Positions 15,001 through 30,000 are shown, numbered from the stretch's first letter. The stretch: DNA of 64,000 nt from Pterobdella sp. o SKG-2022 (GCA_964035795.1 CAXIVU010000102.1:1-64000), one strand, 5' to 3'. Numbers and translations: made by a program. The notes: generated from the sequence alone by a model not told the origin.

Positions 15001-18000
15001 TGCGTTGATTTTGCAATCGTTGTCGAAACTGTTGTAGCTGTAGCCATTGAAGTTGTTGTTACAGAAATTGTAGTTGGCGTCGTTGTTCCTACAGTAATAA
15101 CTGTTGGCCTAGATGTAGACAACATTTCTGTCGTTGTTGTCATAATAACCGTTGTTGTTTGCGTTGATGTTGCAATCGTTGTCGAAACTGTTGTAGCTGT
15201 AGCCAATGAAGTTGTTGTCACAGTTATTGTAGTTGGCGTTGTTGTTTCTACAGTAGTAACTGTTGGCGTAGATGTAGACAACATTTCTGTCGTTGTTGTC
15301 ATAATAACAGTTGTTGTTTGCGTTGATTTTGCAATCGTTGTCGAAACTGTTGTAGCTGTAGCCAATGAAGTTGTTGTCACAGTTATTGTAGTTGGCGTTG
15401 TTGTTTCTACAGTAGTAACTGTTGGCGTAGATGTAGACAACATTTCTGTCGTTGTTGTCATAATAACAGTTGTTGTTTGCGTTGATTTTGCAATCGTTGT
15501 CGAAACTGTTGTAGCTGTAGCCAATGAAGTTGTTGTCACAGTTATTGTAGTTGGCGTTGTTGTTTCTACAGTAGTAACTGTTGGCGTAGATGTAGACAAC
15601 ATTTCTGTCGTTGTTGTCATAATAACAGTTGTTGTTTGCGTTGATTTTGCAATCGTTGTCGAAACTGTTGTAGCTGTAGCCATTGAAGTTGTTGTTACAG
15701 AAATTGTAGTTGGCGTCGTTGTTCCTACAGTAATAACTGTTGGCCTAGATGTAGACAACATTTCTGTCGTTGTTGTCATAATAACCGTTGTTGTTTGCGT
15801 TGATGTTGCAATCGTTGTCGAAACTGTTGTAGCTGTAGCCAATGAAGTTGTTGTCACAGTTATTGTAGTTGGCGTTGTTGTTTCTACAGTAGTAACTGTT
15901 GGCGTAGATGTAGACAACATTTCTGTCGTTGTTGTCATAATAACAGTTGTTGTTTGCGTTGATTTTGCAATCGTTGTCGAAACTGTTGTAGCTGTAGCCA
16001 ATGAAGTTGTTGTCACAGTTATTGTAGTTGGCGTTGTTGTTTCTACAGTAGTAACTGTTGGCGTAGATGTAGACAACATTTCTGTCGTTGTTGTCATAAT
16101 AACAGTTGTTGTTTGCGTTGATTTTGCAATCGTTGTCGAAACTGTTGTAGCTGTAGCCAATGAAGTTGTTGTCACAGTTATTGTAGTTGGCGTTGTTGTT
16201 TCTACAGTAGTAACTGTTGGCGTAGATGTAGACAACATTTCTGTCGTTGTTGTCATAATAACAGTTGTTGTTTGCGTTGATTTTGCAATCGTTGTCGAAA
16301 CTGTTGTAGCTGTAGCCATTGAAGTTGTTGTTACAGAAATTGTAGTTGGCATTGTTGTTTCTACAGTAATAACTGTTGGCCTAGATGTAGACAACATTTC
16401 TGTCGTTGTTGTCATAATAACAGTTGTTGTTTGCGTTGATTTTGCAATCGTTGTCGAAACTGTTGTAGCTTTAGCCAATGAAGTTGTTGTTACAGAAATT
16501 GTAGTTGGCGTTGTTGTTTCTACAATAATAACTGTTGGCCTAGATGTGGACAACATTTCTGTCGTTGTTGTCATAATAACAGTTGTTGTTTGCGTTGATT
16601 TTGCAATCGTTGTCGAAACTGTTGTAGCTGTAGCCATTGAAGTTGTTGTTACAGAAATTGTAGTTGGCGTTGTTGTTTCTACAGTAATAATTGTTGGCCT
16701 AGAGGTAGACAACATTTCTGTCGTTGTTGTCATAATAACCGTTGTTGTTTGCGTTGATGTTGCAATCGTTGTCGAAACTGTTGTAGCTGTAGCCAATGAA
16801 GTTGTTGTCACAGTTATTGTAGTTGGCGTTGTTGTTTCTACAGTAGTAACTGTTGGCGTAGATGTAGACAACATTTCTGTCGTTGTTGTCATAATAACAG
16901 TTGTTGTATGCGTTGATTTTGCAATCGTTGTCGAAACTGTTGTAGCTGTAGCCAATGAAGTTGTTGTCACAGTTATTGTAGTTGGCGTTGTTGTTTCTAC
17001 AGTAGTAACTGTTGGCGTAGATGTAGACAACATTTCTGTCGTTGTTGTCATAATAACAGTTGTTGTTTGCGTTGATTTTGCAATCGTTGTCGAAACTGTT
17101 GTAGCTGTAGCCATTGAAGTTGTTGTTACAGAAATTGTAGTTGGCATTGTTGTTTCTACAGTAATAACTGTTGGCCTAGATGTAGACAACATTTCTGTCG
17201 TTGTTGTCATAATAACCGTTTTTGTTTGCGTTGATGTTGCAATCGTTGTCGAAACTGTTGTAACTGTAGCCAATGAAGTTGTTGTCACAGTTATTGTAGT
17301 TGGCGTTGTTGTTTCTACAGTAGTAACTGTTGGCGTAGACGTAGACAACATTTCTGTCGTTGTTGTCATAATAACAGTTGTTGTTTGCGTTGATTTTGCA
17401 ATCGTTGTCGAAACTGTTGTAGCTGTAGCCAATGAAGTTGTTGTTACAGAAATTGTAGTTGGCGTTGTTGTTTCTACAGTAGTAACTGTTGGCTTAGATG
17501 TAGACAACATTTCTGTCGTTGTTGTCATAATAACAGTTGTTGTTTGCGTTGATTTTGCAATCGTTGTCGAAACTGTTGTAGCTGTAGCCAATGAAGTTGT
17601 TGTCACAGAAATTGTAGTTGGCGTTGTTGTTTCTACAGTAGTAACTTTTGGCGTAGATGTTGACATCATTTCTGTCGTTGTTGTCATAATAACAGTTGTT
17701 GTTTGCGTTGATTTTGCAATCGTTGTCGAAACTGTTGTAGCTGTAGCCAATGAAGTTGTTGTCACAGTTATTGTAGTTGGCGTTGTTGTTTCTACAGTAG
17801 TAACTGTTGGCGTAGATTTAGACAACATTTCTGTCGTTGTTGTCATAATAACAGTTGTTGTTTGCGTTGATGTTGCAATCGTTGTCGAAACTGTTGTAGC
17901 TGTAGCCAATGAAGTTGTTGTTACAGTTATTGTAGTTGGCGTTGTTGTTTCTACAGTAGTAACTGTTGGCGTAGATTTAGACAACATTTCTGTCTTTGTT

Positions 18001-21000
18001 GTCATAATAACAGTTGTTGTTTGCGTTGATGTTGCAATCGTTGTCGAAACTGTTGTAGCTATAGCCAATGAAGTTGTTGTTACAGTTATTGTAGTTGGCG
18101 TTGTTGTTTCTACAGTAGTAACTGTTGGCGTAGATTTAAACAACATTTTTGTCGTTGTTGTCATAATAACAGTTGTTGTTTGCGTTGATGTTGCAATCGT
18201 TGTCGAAACTGTTGTAGCTGTAGTCAATGAAGTTGTTGTTACAGTTATTGTAGTTGGCGTTGTTGTTTCTACAGTAGTAACTGTTGGCGTAGATTTAGAC
18301 AACATTTCTGTCGTTGTTGTCATAATAACAGTTGTTGTTTGCGTTAATGTTGCAATCGTTGTCGAAACTGTTGTAGCTGTAGCCAATGAAGTTGTTGTTA
18401 CAGAAATTGTAGTTGGCGTTGTTGTTTCTACAGTAGTAACTGTTGGCGTAGATTTAGACAACATTTCTGTCGTTGTTGTCATAATAACAGTTGTTGTTTG
18501 CGTTGATGTTGCAATCGTTGTCGAAACTGTTGTAGCTGTAGCCAATGAAGTTGTTGTCACAGTTATTGTAGTTGGCGTTGTTGTTTCTACAGTAGTAACT
18601 GTTGGCGTAGATTTAGACAACATTTCTGTCGTTGTTGTCATAATAACAGTTGTTGTTTGCGTTGATGTTGCAATCGTTGTCGAAACTGTTGTAGCTGTAG
18701 CCAATGAAGTTGTTGTTACAGTTATTGTAGTTGGCGTTGTTGTTTCTACAGTAGTAACTGTTGGCGTAGATTTAGACAACATTTCTGTCTTTGTTGTCAT
18801 AATAACAGTTGTTGTTTGCGTTGATGTTGCAATCGATGTCGAAACTGTTGTAGCTGTAGCCAATGAAGTTGTTGTTACAGTTATTGTAGTTGGCGTTGTT
18901 GTTTCTACAGTAGTAACTGTTGGCGTAGATTTAGACAACATTTCTGTCTTTGTTGTCATAATAACAGTTGTTGTTTGCGTTGATGTTGCAATCGTTGTCG
19001 AAACTGTTGTAGCTATAGCCAATGAAGTTGTTGTTACAGTTATTGTAGTTGGCGTTGTTGTTTCTACAGTAGTAACTGTTGGCGTAGATTTAGACAACAT
19101 TTTTGTCGTTGTTGTCATAATAACAGTTGTTGTTTGCGTTGATGTTGCAATCGTTGTCGAAACTGTTGTAGCTGTAGTCAATGAAGTTGTTGTTACAGTT
19201 ATTGTAGTTGGCGTTGTTGTTTCTACAGTAGTAACTGTTGGCGTAGATGTAGACAACATTTCTGTCTTTGTTGTCATAATAACAGTTGTTGTTTGCGTTG
19301 ATGTTGCAATCGTTGTCGAAACTGTTGTAGCTATAGCCAATGAAGTTGTTGTTACAGTTATTGTAGTTGGCGTTGTTGTTTCTACAGTAGTAACTGTTGG
19401 CGTAGATTTAGACAACATTTCTGTCGTTGTTGTCATAATAAGAGTTGTTGTTTGCGTTGATGTTGCAATCGATGTCGAAACTGTTGTAGCTGTAGCCAAT
19501 GAAGTTGTTGTTACAGTTATTGTAGTTGGCGTTGTTGTTTCTACAGTAGTAACTGTTGGCGTAGATTTAGACAACATTTCTGTCGTTGTTGTCATAATAA
19601 GAGTTGTTGTTTGCGTTGATGTTGCAATCGATGTCGAAACTGTTGTAGCTGTAGCCAATGAAGTTGTTGTTACAGTTATTGTAGTTGGCGTTGTTGTTTC
19701 TACAGTAGTAACTGTTGGCGTAGATTTAGACAACATTTCTGTCGTTGTTGTCATAATAACAGTTGTTGTTTGCGTTGATGTTGCAATCGTTGTCGAAACT
19801 GTTGTAGCTGTAGCCAATGAAGTTGTTGTTACAGTTATTGTAGTTGGCGTTGTTGTTTCTACAGTAGTAACTGTTGGCGTAGATTTAGACAACATTTCTG
19901 TCTTTGTTGTCATAATAACAGTTGTTGTTTGCGTTGATGTTGCAATCGTTGTCGAAACTGTTGTAGCTGTAGCCAATGAAGTTGTTGTTACAGTTATTGT
20001 AGTTGGCGTTGTTGTTTCTACAGTAGTAACTGTTGGCGTAGATTTAGACAACATTTCTGTCGTTGTTGTCATAATAACAGTTGTTGTTTGCGTTGATGTT
20101 GCAATCGTTGTCGAACCTGTTGTAGCTGTAGCCAATGAAGTTGTTGTTACAGTTATTGTAGTTGGCGTTGTTGTTTCTACAGTAGTAACTGTTGGCGTAG
20201 ATTTAGACAACATTTCTGTCTTTGTTGTCATAATAACAGTTGTTGTTTGCGTTGATGTTGCAATCGTTGTCGAAACTGTTGTAGCTATAGCCAATGAAGT
20301 TGTTGTTACAGTTATTGTAGTTGGCGTTGTTGTTTCTACAGTAGTAACTGTTGGCGTAGATTTAGACAACATTTCTGTCGTTGTTGTCATAATAAGAGTT
20401 GTTGTTTGCGTTGATGTTGCAATCGATGTCGAAACTGTTGTAGCTGTAGCCAATGAAGTTGTTGTTACAGTTATTGTAGTTGGCGTTGTTGTTTCTACAG
20501 TAGTAACTGTTGGCGTAGATTTAGACAACATTTCTGTCGTTGTTGTCATAATAACAGTTGTTGTTTGCGTTGATGTTGCAATCGTTGTCGAAACTGTTGT
20601 AGCTGTAGCCAATGAAGTTGTTGTTACAGTTATTGTAGTTGGCGTTGTTGTTTCTACAGTAGTAACTGTTGGCGTAGATTTAGACAACATTTCTGTCGTT
20701 GTTGTCATAATAACAGTTGTTGTTTGCGTTGATGTTGCAATCGTTGTCGAACCTGTTGTAGCTGTAGCCAATGAAGTTGTTGTTACAGTTATTGTAGTTG
20801 GCGTTGTTGTTTCTACAGTAGTAACTGTTGGCGTAGATTTAGACAACATTTCTGTCTTTGTTGTCATAATAACAGTTGTTGTTTGCGTTGATGTTGCAAT
20901 CGTTGTCGAAACTGTTGTAGCTATAGCCAATGAAGTTGTTGTTACAGTTATTGTAGTTGGCGTTGTTGTTTCTACAGTAGTAACTGTTGGCGTAGATTTA

Positions 21001-24000
21001 GACAACATTTCTGTCGTTGTTGTCATAATAAGAGTTGTTGTTTGCGTTGATGTTGCAATCGATGTCGAAACTGTTGTAGCTGTAGCCAATGAAGTTGTTG
21101 TTACAGTTATTGTAGTTGGCGTTGTTGTTTCTACAGTAGTAACTGTTGGCGTAGATTTAGACAACATTTCTGTCGTTGTTGTCATAATAACAGTTGTTGT
21201 TTGCGTTGATGTTGCAATCGTTGTCGAAACTGTTGTAGCTGTAGCCAATGAAGTTGTTGTTACAGTTATTGTAGTTGGCGTTGTTGTTTCTACAGTAGTA
21301 ACTGTTGGCGTAGATTTAGACAACATTTCTGTCTTTGTTGTCATAATAACAGTTGTTGTTTGCGTTGATGTTGCAATCGTTGTCGAAACTGTTGTAGCTG
21401 TAGCCAATGAAGTTGTTGTTACAGTTATTGTAGTTGGCGTTGTTGTTTCTACAGTAGTAACTGTTGGCGTAGATTTAGACAACATTTCTGTCGTTGTTGT
21501 CATAATAACAGTTGTTGTTTGCGTTAATGTTGCAATCGTTGTCGAAACTGTTGTAGCTGTAGCCAATGAAGTTGTTGTTACAGTTATTGTAGTTGGCGTT
21601 GTTGTTTCTACAGTAGTAACTGTTGGCGTAGATTTAGACAACATTTCTATCGTTGTTGTCATAATAACAGTTATTGTTTGCGTTGATGTTGCAATCGTTG
21701 TCGAAACTGTTGTAGCTGTAGCCAATGAAATTGTTGTTACAGAAATTGTAGTTGGCGTTGTTGTTTCTACAGTAGTAACTGTTGGCGTAGATTTAGACAA
21801 CATTTCTGTCGTTGTTGTCATAATAACAGTTGTTGTTTGCGTTGATGTTGCAATCGTTGTCGAAACTGTTGTAGCTGTAGCCAATGAAGTTGTTGTTACA
21901 GTTATTGTAGTTGGCGTTGTTGTTTCTACAGTAGTAACTGTTGGCGTAGATTTAGACAACATTTCTGTCGTTGTTGTCATAATAACAGTTGTTGTTTGCG
22001 TTGATGTTGCAATCGTTGTCGAAACAGTTGTAGCTATAGCCAATGAAGTTGTTGTTACAGTTATTGTAGTTGGCGTTGTTGTTTCTACAGTAGTAACTGT
22101 TGGCGTAGATTTAGACAACATTTCTGTCTTTGTTGTCATAATAACAGTTGTTGTTTGCGTTGATGTTGCAATCGATGTCGAAACTGTTGTAGCTGTAGCC
22201 AATGAAGTTGTTGTTACAGTTATTGTAGTTGGCGTTGTTGTTTCTACAGTAGTAACTGTTGGCGTAGATTTAGACAACATTTCTGTCGTTGTTGTCATAA
22301 TAACAGTTGTTGTTTGCGTTGATGTTGCAATCGTTGTCGAACCTGTTGTAGCTGTAGCCAATGAAGTTGTTGTTACAGTTATTGTAGTTGGCGTTGTTGT
22401 TTCTACAGTAGTAACTGTTGGCGTAGATGTAGACAACATTTCTGTCTTTGTTGTCATAATAACAGTTGTTGTTTGCGTTGATGTTGCAATCGTTGTCGAA
22501 ACTGTTGTAGCTATAGCCAATGAAGTTGTTGTTACAGTTATTGTAGTTGGCGTTGTTGTTTCTACAGTAGTAACTGTTGGCGTAGATTTAGACAACATTT
22601 CTGTCGTTGTTGTCATAATAAGAGTTGTTGTTTGCGTTGATGTTGCAATCGATGTCGAAACTGTTGTAGCTGTAGCCAATGAAGTTGTTGTTACAGTTAT
22701 TGTAGTTGGCGTTGTTGTTTCTACAGTAGTAACTGTTGGCGTAGATTTAGACAACATTTCTGTCGTTGTTGTCATAATAAGAGTTGTTGTTTGCGTTGAT
22801 GTTGCAATCGATGTCGAAACTGTTGTAGCTGTAGCCAATGAAGTTGTTGTTACAGTTATTGTAGTTGGCGTTGTTGTTTCTACAGTAGTAACTGTTGGCG
22901 TAGATTTAGACAACATTTCTGTCGTTGTTGTCATAATAACAGTTGTTGTTTGCGTTGATGTTGCAATCGTTGTCGAAACTGTTGTAGCTGTAGCCAATGA
23001 AGTTGTTGTTACAGTTATTGTAGTTGGCGTTGTTGTTTCTACAGTAGTAACTGTTGGCGTAGATTTAGACAACATTTCTGTCTTTGTTGTCATAATAACA
23101 GTTGTTGTTTGCGTTGATGTTGCAATCGTTGTCGAAACTGTTGTAGCTGTAGCCAATGAAGTTGTTGTTACAGTTATTGTAGTTGGCGTTGTTGTTTCTA
23201 CAGTAGTAACTGTTGGCGTAGATTTAGACAACATTTCTGTCGTTGTTGTCATAATAACAGTTGTTGTTTGCGTTGATGTTGCAATCGTTGTCGAACCTGT
23301 TGTAGCTGTAGCCAATGAAGTTGTTGTTACAGTTATTGTAGTTGGCGTTGTTGTTTCTACAGTAGTAACTGTTGGCGTAGATTTAGACAACATTTCTGTC
23401 TTTGTTGTCATAATAACAGTTGTTGTTTGCGTTGATGTTGCAATCGTTGTCGAAACTGTTGTAGCTATAGCCAATGAAGTTGTTGTTACAGTTATTGTAG
23501 TTGGCGTTGTTGTTTCTACAGTAGTAACTGTTGGCGTAGATTTAGACAACATTTCTGTCGTTGTTGTCATAATAAGAGTTGTTGTTTGCGTTGATGTTGC
23601 AATCGATGTCGAAACTGTTGTAGCTGTAGCCAATGAAGTTGTTGTTACAGTTATTGTAGTTGGCGTTGTTGTTTCTACAGTAGTAACTGTTGGCGTAGAT
23701 TTAGACAACATTTCTGTCGTTGTTGTCATAATAACAGTTGTTGTTTGCGTTGATGTTGCAATCGTTGTCGAAACTGTTGTAGCTGTAGCCAATGAAGTTG
23801 TTGTTACAGTTATTGTAGTTGGCGTTGTTGTTTCTACAGTAGTAACTGTTGGCGTAGATTTAGACAACATTTCTGTCTTTGTTGTCATAATAACAGTTGT
23901 TGTTTGCGTTGATGTTGCAATCGTTGTCGAAACTGTTGTAGCTGTAGCCAATGAAGTTGTTGTTACAGTTATTGTAGTTGGCGTTGTTGTTTCTACAGTA

Positions 24001-27000
24001 GTAACTGTTGGCGTAGATTTAGACAACATTTCTGTCGTTGTTGTCATAATAACAGTTGTTGTTTGCGTTAATGTTGCAATCGTTGTCGAAACTGTTGTAG
24101 CTGTAGCCAATGAAGTTGTTGTTACAGTTATTGTAGTTGGCGTTGTTGTTTCTACAGTAGTAACTGTTGGCGTAGATTTAGACAACATTTCTATCGTTGT
24201 TGTCATAATAACAGTTATTGTTTGCGTTGATGTTGCAATCGTTGTCGAAACTGTTGTAGCTGTAGCCAATGAAATTGTTGTTACAGAAATTGTAGTTGGC
24301 GTTGTTGTTTCTACAGTAGTAACTGTTGGCGTAGATTTAGACAACATTTCTGTCGTTGTTGTCATAATAACAGTTGTTGTTTGCGTTGATGTTGCAATCG
24401 TTGTCGAAACTGTTGTAGCTGTAGCCAATGAAGTTGTTGTTACAGTTATTGTAGTTGGCGTTGTTGTTTCTACAGTAGTAACTGTTGGCGTAGATTTAGA
24501 CAACATTTCTGTCGTTGTTGTCATAATAACAGTTGTTGTTTGCGTTGATGTTGCAATCGTTGTCGAAACAGTTGTAGCTATAGCCAATGAAGTTGTTGTT
24601 ACAGTTATTGTAGTTGGCGTTGTTGTTTCTACAGTAGTAACTGTTGGCGTAGATTTAGACAACATTTCTGTCTTTGTTGTCATAATAACAGTTGTTGTTT
24701 GCGTTGATGTTGCAATCGATGTCGAAACTGTTGTAGCTGTAGCCAATGAAGTTGTTGTTACAGTTATTGTAGTTGGCGTTGTTGTTTCTACAGTAGTAAC
24801 TGTTGGCGTAGATTTAGACAACATTTCTGTCGTTGTTGTCATAATAACAGTTGTTGTTTGCGTTGATGTTGCAATCGTTGTCGAACCTGTTGTAGCTGTA
24901 GCCAATGAAGTTGTTGTTACAGTTATTGTAGTTGGCGTTGTTGTTTCTACAGTAGTAACTGTTGGCGTAGATGTAGACAACATTTCTGTCTTTGTTGTCA
25001 TAATAACAGTTGTTGTTTGCGTTGATGTTGCAATCGTTGTCGAAACTGTTGTAGCTATAGCCAATGAAGTTGTTGTTACAGTTATTGTAGTTGGCGTTGT
25101 TGTTTCTACAGTAGTAACTGTTGGCGTAGATTTAGACAACATTTCTGTCGTTGTTGTCATAATAAGAGTTGTTGTTTGCGTTGATGTTGCAATCGATGTC
25201 GAAACTGTTGTAGCTGTAGCCAATGAAGTTGTTGTTACAGTTATTGTAGTTGGCGTTGTTGTTTCTACAGTAGTAACTGTTGGCGTAGATTTAGACAACA
25301 TTTCTGTCGTTGTTGTCATAATAACAGTTGTTGTTTGCGTTGATGTTGCAATCGTTGTCGAAACTGTTGTAGCTGTAGCCAATGAAGTTGTTGTTACAGT
25401 TATTGTAGTTGGCGTTGTTGTTTCTACAGTAGTAACTGTTGGCGTAGATTTAGACAACATTTCTGTCTTTGTTGTCATAATAACAGTTGTTGTTTGCGTT
25501 GATGTTGCAATCGTTGTCGAAACTGTTGTAGCTGTAGCCAATGAAGTTGTTGTTACAGTTATTGTAGTTGGCGTTGTTGTTTCTACAGTAGTAACTGTTG
25601 GCGTAGATTTAGACAACATTTCTGTCGTTGTTGTCATAATAACAGTTGTTGTTTGCGTTAATGTTGCAATCGTTGTCGAAACTGTTGTAGCTGTAGCCAA
25701 AGAAGTTGTTGTTACAGAAATTGTAGTTGGCGTTGTTGTTTCTACAGTAGTAACTGTTGGCGTAGATTTAGACAACATTTCTGTCGTTGTTGTCATAATA
25801 ACAGTTGTTGTTTGCGTTGATGTTGCAATCGTTGTCGAAACTGTTGTAGCTGTAGCCAATGAAGTTGTTGTTACAGTTATTGTAGTTGGCGTTGTTGTTT
25901 CTACAGTAGTAACTGTTGGCGTAGATTTAGACAACATTTCTGTCGTTGTTGTCATAATAACAGTTGTTGTTTGCGTTAATGTTGCAATCGTTGTCGAAAC
26001 TGTTGTAGCTGTAGCCAATGAAGTTGTTGTTACAGAAATTGTAGTTGGCGTTGTTGTTTCTACAGTAGTAACTGTTGGCGTAGATTTAGACAACATTTCT
26101 GTCGTTGTTGTCATAATAACAGTTGTTGTTTGCGTTGATGTTGCAATCGTTGTCGAAACTGTTGTAGCTGTAGCCAATGAAGTTGTTGTTACAGTTATTG
26201 TAGTTGGCGTTGTTGTTTCTACAGTAGTAACTGTTGGCGTAGATTTAGACAACATTTCTGTCGTTGTTGTCATTATAACAGTTGTTGTTTGCGTTGATGT
26301 TGCAATCGATGTCGAAACTGTTGTAGCTGTAGCCAATGAAGTTGTTGTTACAGTTATTGTAGTTGGCGTTGTTGTTTCTACAGTAGTAACTGTTGGCGTA
26401 GATTTAGACAACATTTCTGTCGTTGTTGTCATAATAACAGTTGTTGTTTGCGTTGATGTTGCAATCGTTGTCGAACCTGTTGTAGCTGTAGCCAATGAAG
26501 TTGTTGTTACAGTTATTGTAGTTGGCGTTGTTGTTTCTACAGTAGTAACTGTTGGCGTAGATTTAGACAACATTTCTGTCGTTGTTGTCATAATAACAGT
26601 TGTTGTTTGCGTTGATGTTGCAATCGTTGTCGAAACTGTTGTAGCTGTAGCCAATGAAGTTGTTGTCACAGTTATTGTAGTTGGCGTTGTTGTTTCTACA
26701 GTAGTAACTGTTGGCGTAGATTTAGACAACATTTCTGTCGTTGTTGTCATAATAACAGTTGTTGTTTGCGTTGATGTTGCAATCGTTGTCGAAACTGTTG
26801 TAGCTGTAGCCAATGAAGTTGTTGTTACAGTTATTGTAGTTGGCGTTGTTGTTTCTACAGTAGTAACTGTTGGCGTAGATTTAGACAACATTTCTGTCGT
26901 TGTTGTCATAATAACAGTTGTTGTTTGCGTTGATGTTGCAATCGTTGTCGAAACTGTTGTAGCTGTAGCCAATGAAGTTGTTCTTACAGTTATTGTAGTT

Positions 27001-30000
27001 GGCGTTGTTGTTTCTACAGTAGTAACTGTTGGCGTAGATTTAGACAACATTTCTGTCGTTGTTGTCATAATAACAGTTGTTGTTTGCGTTGATGTTGCAA
27101 TCGTTGTCGAAACTGTTGTAGCTGTAGCCAATGAAGTTGTTGTTACAGTTATTGTAGTTGGCGTTGTTGTTTCTACAGTAGTAACTGTTGGCGTAGATTT
27201 AGACAACATTTCTGTCGTTGTTGTCATAATAACAGTTGTTGTTTGCGTTGATGTTGCAATCGTTGTCGAAACTGTTGTAGCTGTAGCCAATGAAGTTGTT
27301 GTTACAGTTATTGTAGTTGGCGTTGTTGTTTCTACAGTAGTAACTGTTGGCGTAGATTTAGACAACATTTCTGTCGTTGTTGTCATAATAACAGTTGTTG
27401 TTTGCGTTGATGTTGCAATCGATGTCGAAACTGTTGTAGCTGTAGCCAATGAAGTTGTTGTTACAGTTATTGTAGTTGGCGTTGTTGTTTCTACAGTAGT
27501 AACTGTTGGCGTAGATTTAGACAACATTTCTGTCGTTGTTGTCATAATAACAGTTGTTGTTTGCGTTGATGTTGCAATCGTTGTCGAACCTGTTGTAGCT
27601 GTAGCCAATGAAGTTGTTGTTACAGTTATTGTAGTTGGCGTTGTTGTTTCTACAGTAGTAACTGTTGGCGTAGATTTAGACAACATTTCTGTCGTTGTTG
27701 TCATAATAACAGTTGTTGTTTGCGTTGATGTTGCAATCGTTGTCGAAACTGTTGTAGCTGTAGCCAATGAAGTTGTTGTCACAGTTATTGTAGTTGGCGT
27801 TGTTGTTTCTACAGTAGTAACTGTTGGCGTAGATTTAGACAACATTTCTGTCGTTGTTGTCATAATAACAGTTGTTGTTTGCGTTGATGTTGCAATCGTT
27901 GTCGAAACTGTTGTAGCTGTAGCCAATGAAGTTGTTGTTACAGTTATTGTAGTTGGCGTTGTTGTTTCTACAGTAGTAACTGTTGGCGTAGATTTAGACA
28001 ACATTTCTGTCGTTGTTGTCATAATAACAGTTGTTGTTTGCGTTGATGTTGCAATCGTTGTCGAAACTGTTGTAGCTGTAGCCAATGAAGTTGTTCTTAC
28101 AGTTATTGTAGTTGGCGTTGTTGTTTCTACAGTAGTAACTGTTGGCGTAGATTTAGACAACATTTCTGTCGTTGTTGTCATAATAACAGTTGTTGTTTGC
28201 GTTGATGTTGCAATCGTTGTCGAAACTGTTGTAGCTGTAGCCAATGAAGTTGTTGTCACAGTTATTGTAGTTGGCGTTGTTGTTTCTACAGTAGTAACTG
28301 TTGGCGTAGATTTAGACAACATTTCTGTCGTTGTTGTCATAATAAGAGTTGTTGTTTGCGTTGATGTTGCAATCGTTGTCGAAACTGTTGTAGCTGTAGC
28401 CAATGAAGTTGTTGTTACAGTTATTGTAGTTGGCGTTGTTGTTTCTACAGTAGTAACTGTTGGCGTAGATTTAGACAACATTTCTGTCGTTGTTGTCATA
28501 ATAACAGTTGTTGTTTGCGTTGATGTTGCAATCGTTGTCGAAACTGTTGTAGCTGTAGCCAATGAAGTTGTTGTTACAGTTATTGTAGTTGTCGTTGTTG
28601 TTTCTACAGTAGTAACTTTTGGCGTAGATTTAGACAACATTTCTGTCTTTGTTGTCATAATAACAGTTGTTGTTTGCGTTGATGTTGCAATCGTTGTCGA
28701 AACTGTTGTAGCTGTAGCCAATGAAGTTGTTGTTACAGTTATTGTAGTTGGCGTTGTTGTTTCTACAGTAGTAACTGTTGGCGTAGATTTAGACAACATT
28801 TCTGTCGTTGTTGTCATAATAACAGTTGTTGTTTGCGTTGATGTTGCAAACGTTGTCGAAACTGTTGTAGCTGTAGCCAATGAAGTTGTTGTTACAGTTA
28901 TTGTAGTTGGCGTTGTTGTTTCTACAGTAGTAAATGTTGGCGTAGATTTAGACAACATTTCTGTCGTTGTTGTCATAATAACAGTTGTTGTTTGCGTTGA
29001 TGTTGCAATCGTTGTCGAAACTGTTGTAGCTGTAGCCAATGAAGTTGTTGTTACAGAAATTGTAGTTGGCGTTGTTGTTTCTACAGTAGTAACTGTTGGC
29101 GTAGATTTAGACAACATTTCTGTCGTTGTTGTCATAATAACAGTTGTTGTTTGCGTTGATGTTGCAATCGTTGTCGAAACTGTTGTAGCTGTAGCCAATG
29201 AAGTTGTTGTCACAGTTATTGTAGTTGGCGTTGTTGTTTCTACAGTAGTAACTGTTGGCGTAGATTTAGACAACATTTCTGTCGTTGTTGTCATAATAAC
29301 AGTTGTTGTTTGCGTTGATGTTGCAATCGTTGTCGAAACTGTTGTAGCTGTAGCCAATGAAGTTGTTGTTACAGTTATTGTAGTTGGCGTTGTTGTTTCT
29401 ACAGTAGTAACTGTTGGCGTAGATTTAGACAACATTTCTGTCTTTGTTGTCATAATAACAGTTGTTGTTTGCGTTGATGTTGCAATCGATGTCGAAACTG
29501 TTGTAGCTGTAGCCAATGAAGTTGTTGTTACAGTTATTGTAGTTGGCGTTGTTGTTTCTACAGTAGTAACTGTTGGCGTAGATTTAGACAACATTTCTGT
29601 CGTTGTTGTCATAATAACAGTTGTTGTTTGCGTTGATGTTGCAATCGTTGTCGAACCTGTTGTAGCTGTAGCCAATGAAGTTGTTGTTACAGTTATTGTA
29701 GTTGGCGTTGTTGTTTCTACAGTAGTAACTGTTGGCGTAGATTTAGACAACATTTCTGTCTTTGTTGTCATAATAACAGTTGTTGTTTGCGTTGATGTTG
29801 CAATCGTTGTCGAAACTGTTGTAGCTGTAGCCAATGAAGTTGTTGTTACAGTTATTGTAGTTGGCGTTGTTGTTTCTACAGTAGTAACTGTTGGCGTAGA
29901 TTTAGACAACATTTCTGTCGTTGTTGTCATAATAACAGTTGTTGTTTGCGTTGATGTTGCAATCGTTGTCGAAACTGTTGTAGCTGTAGCCAATGAAGTT

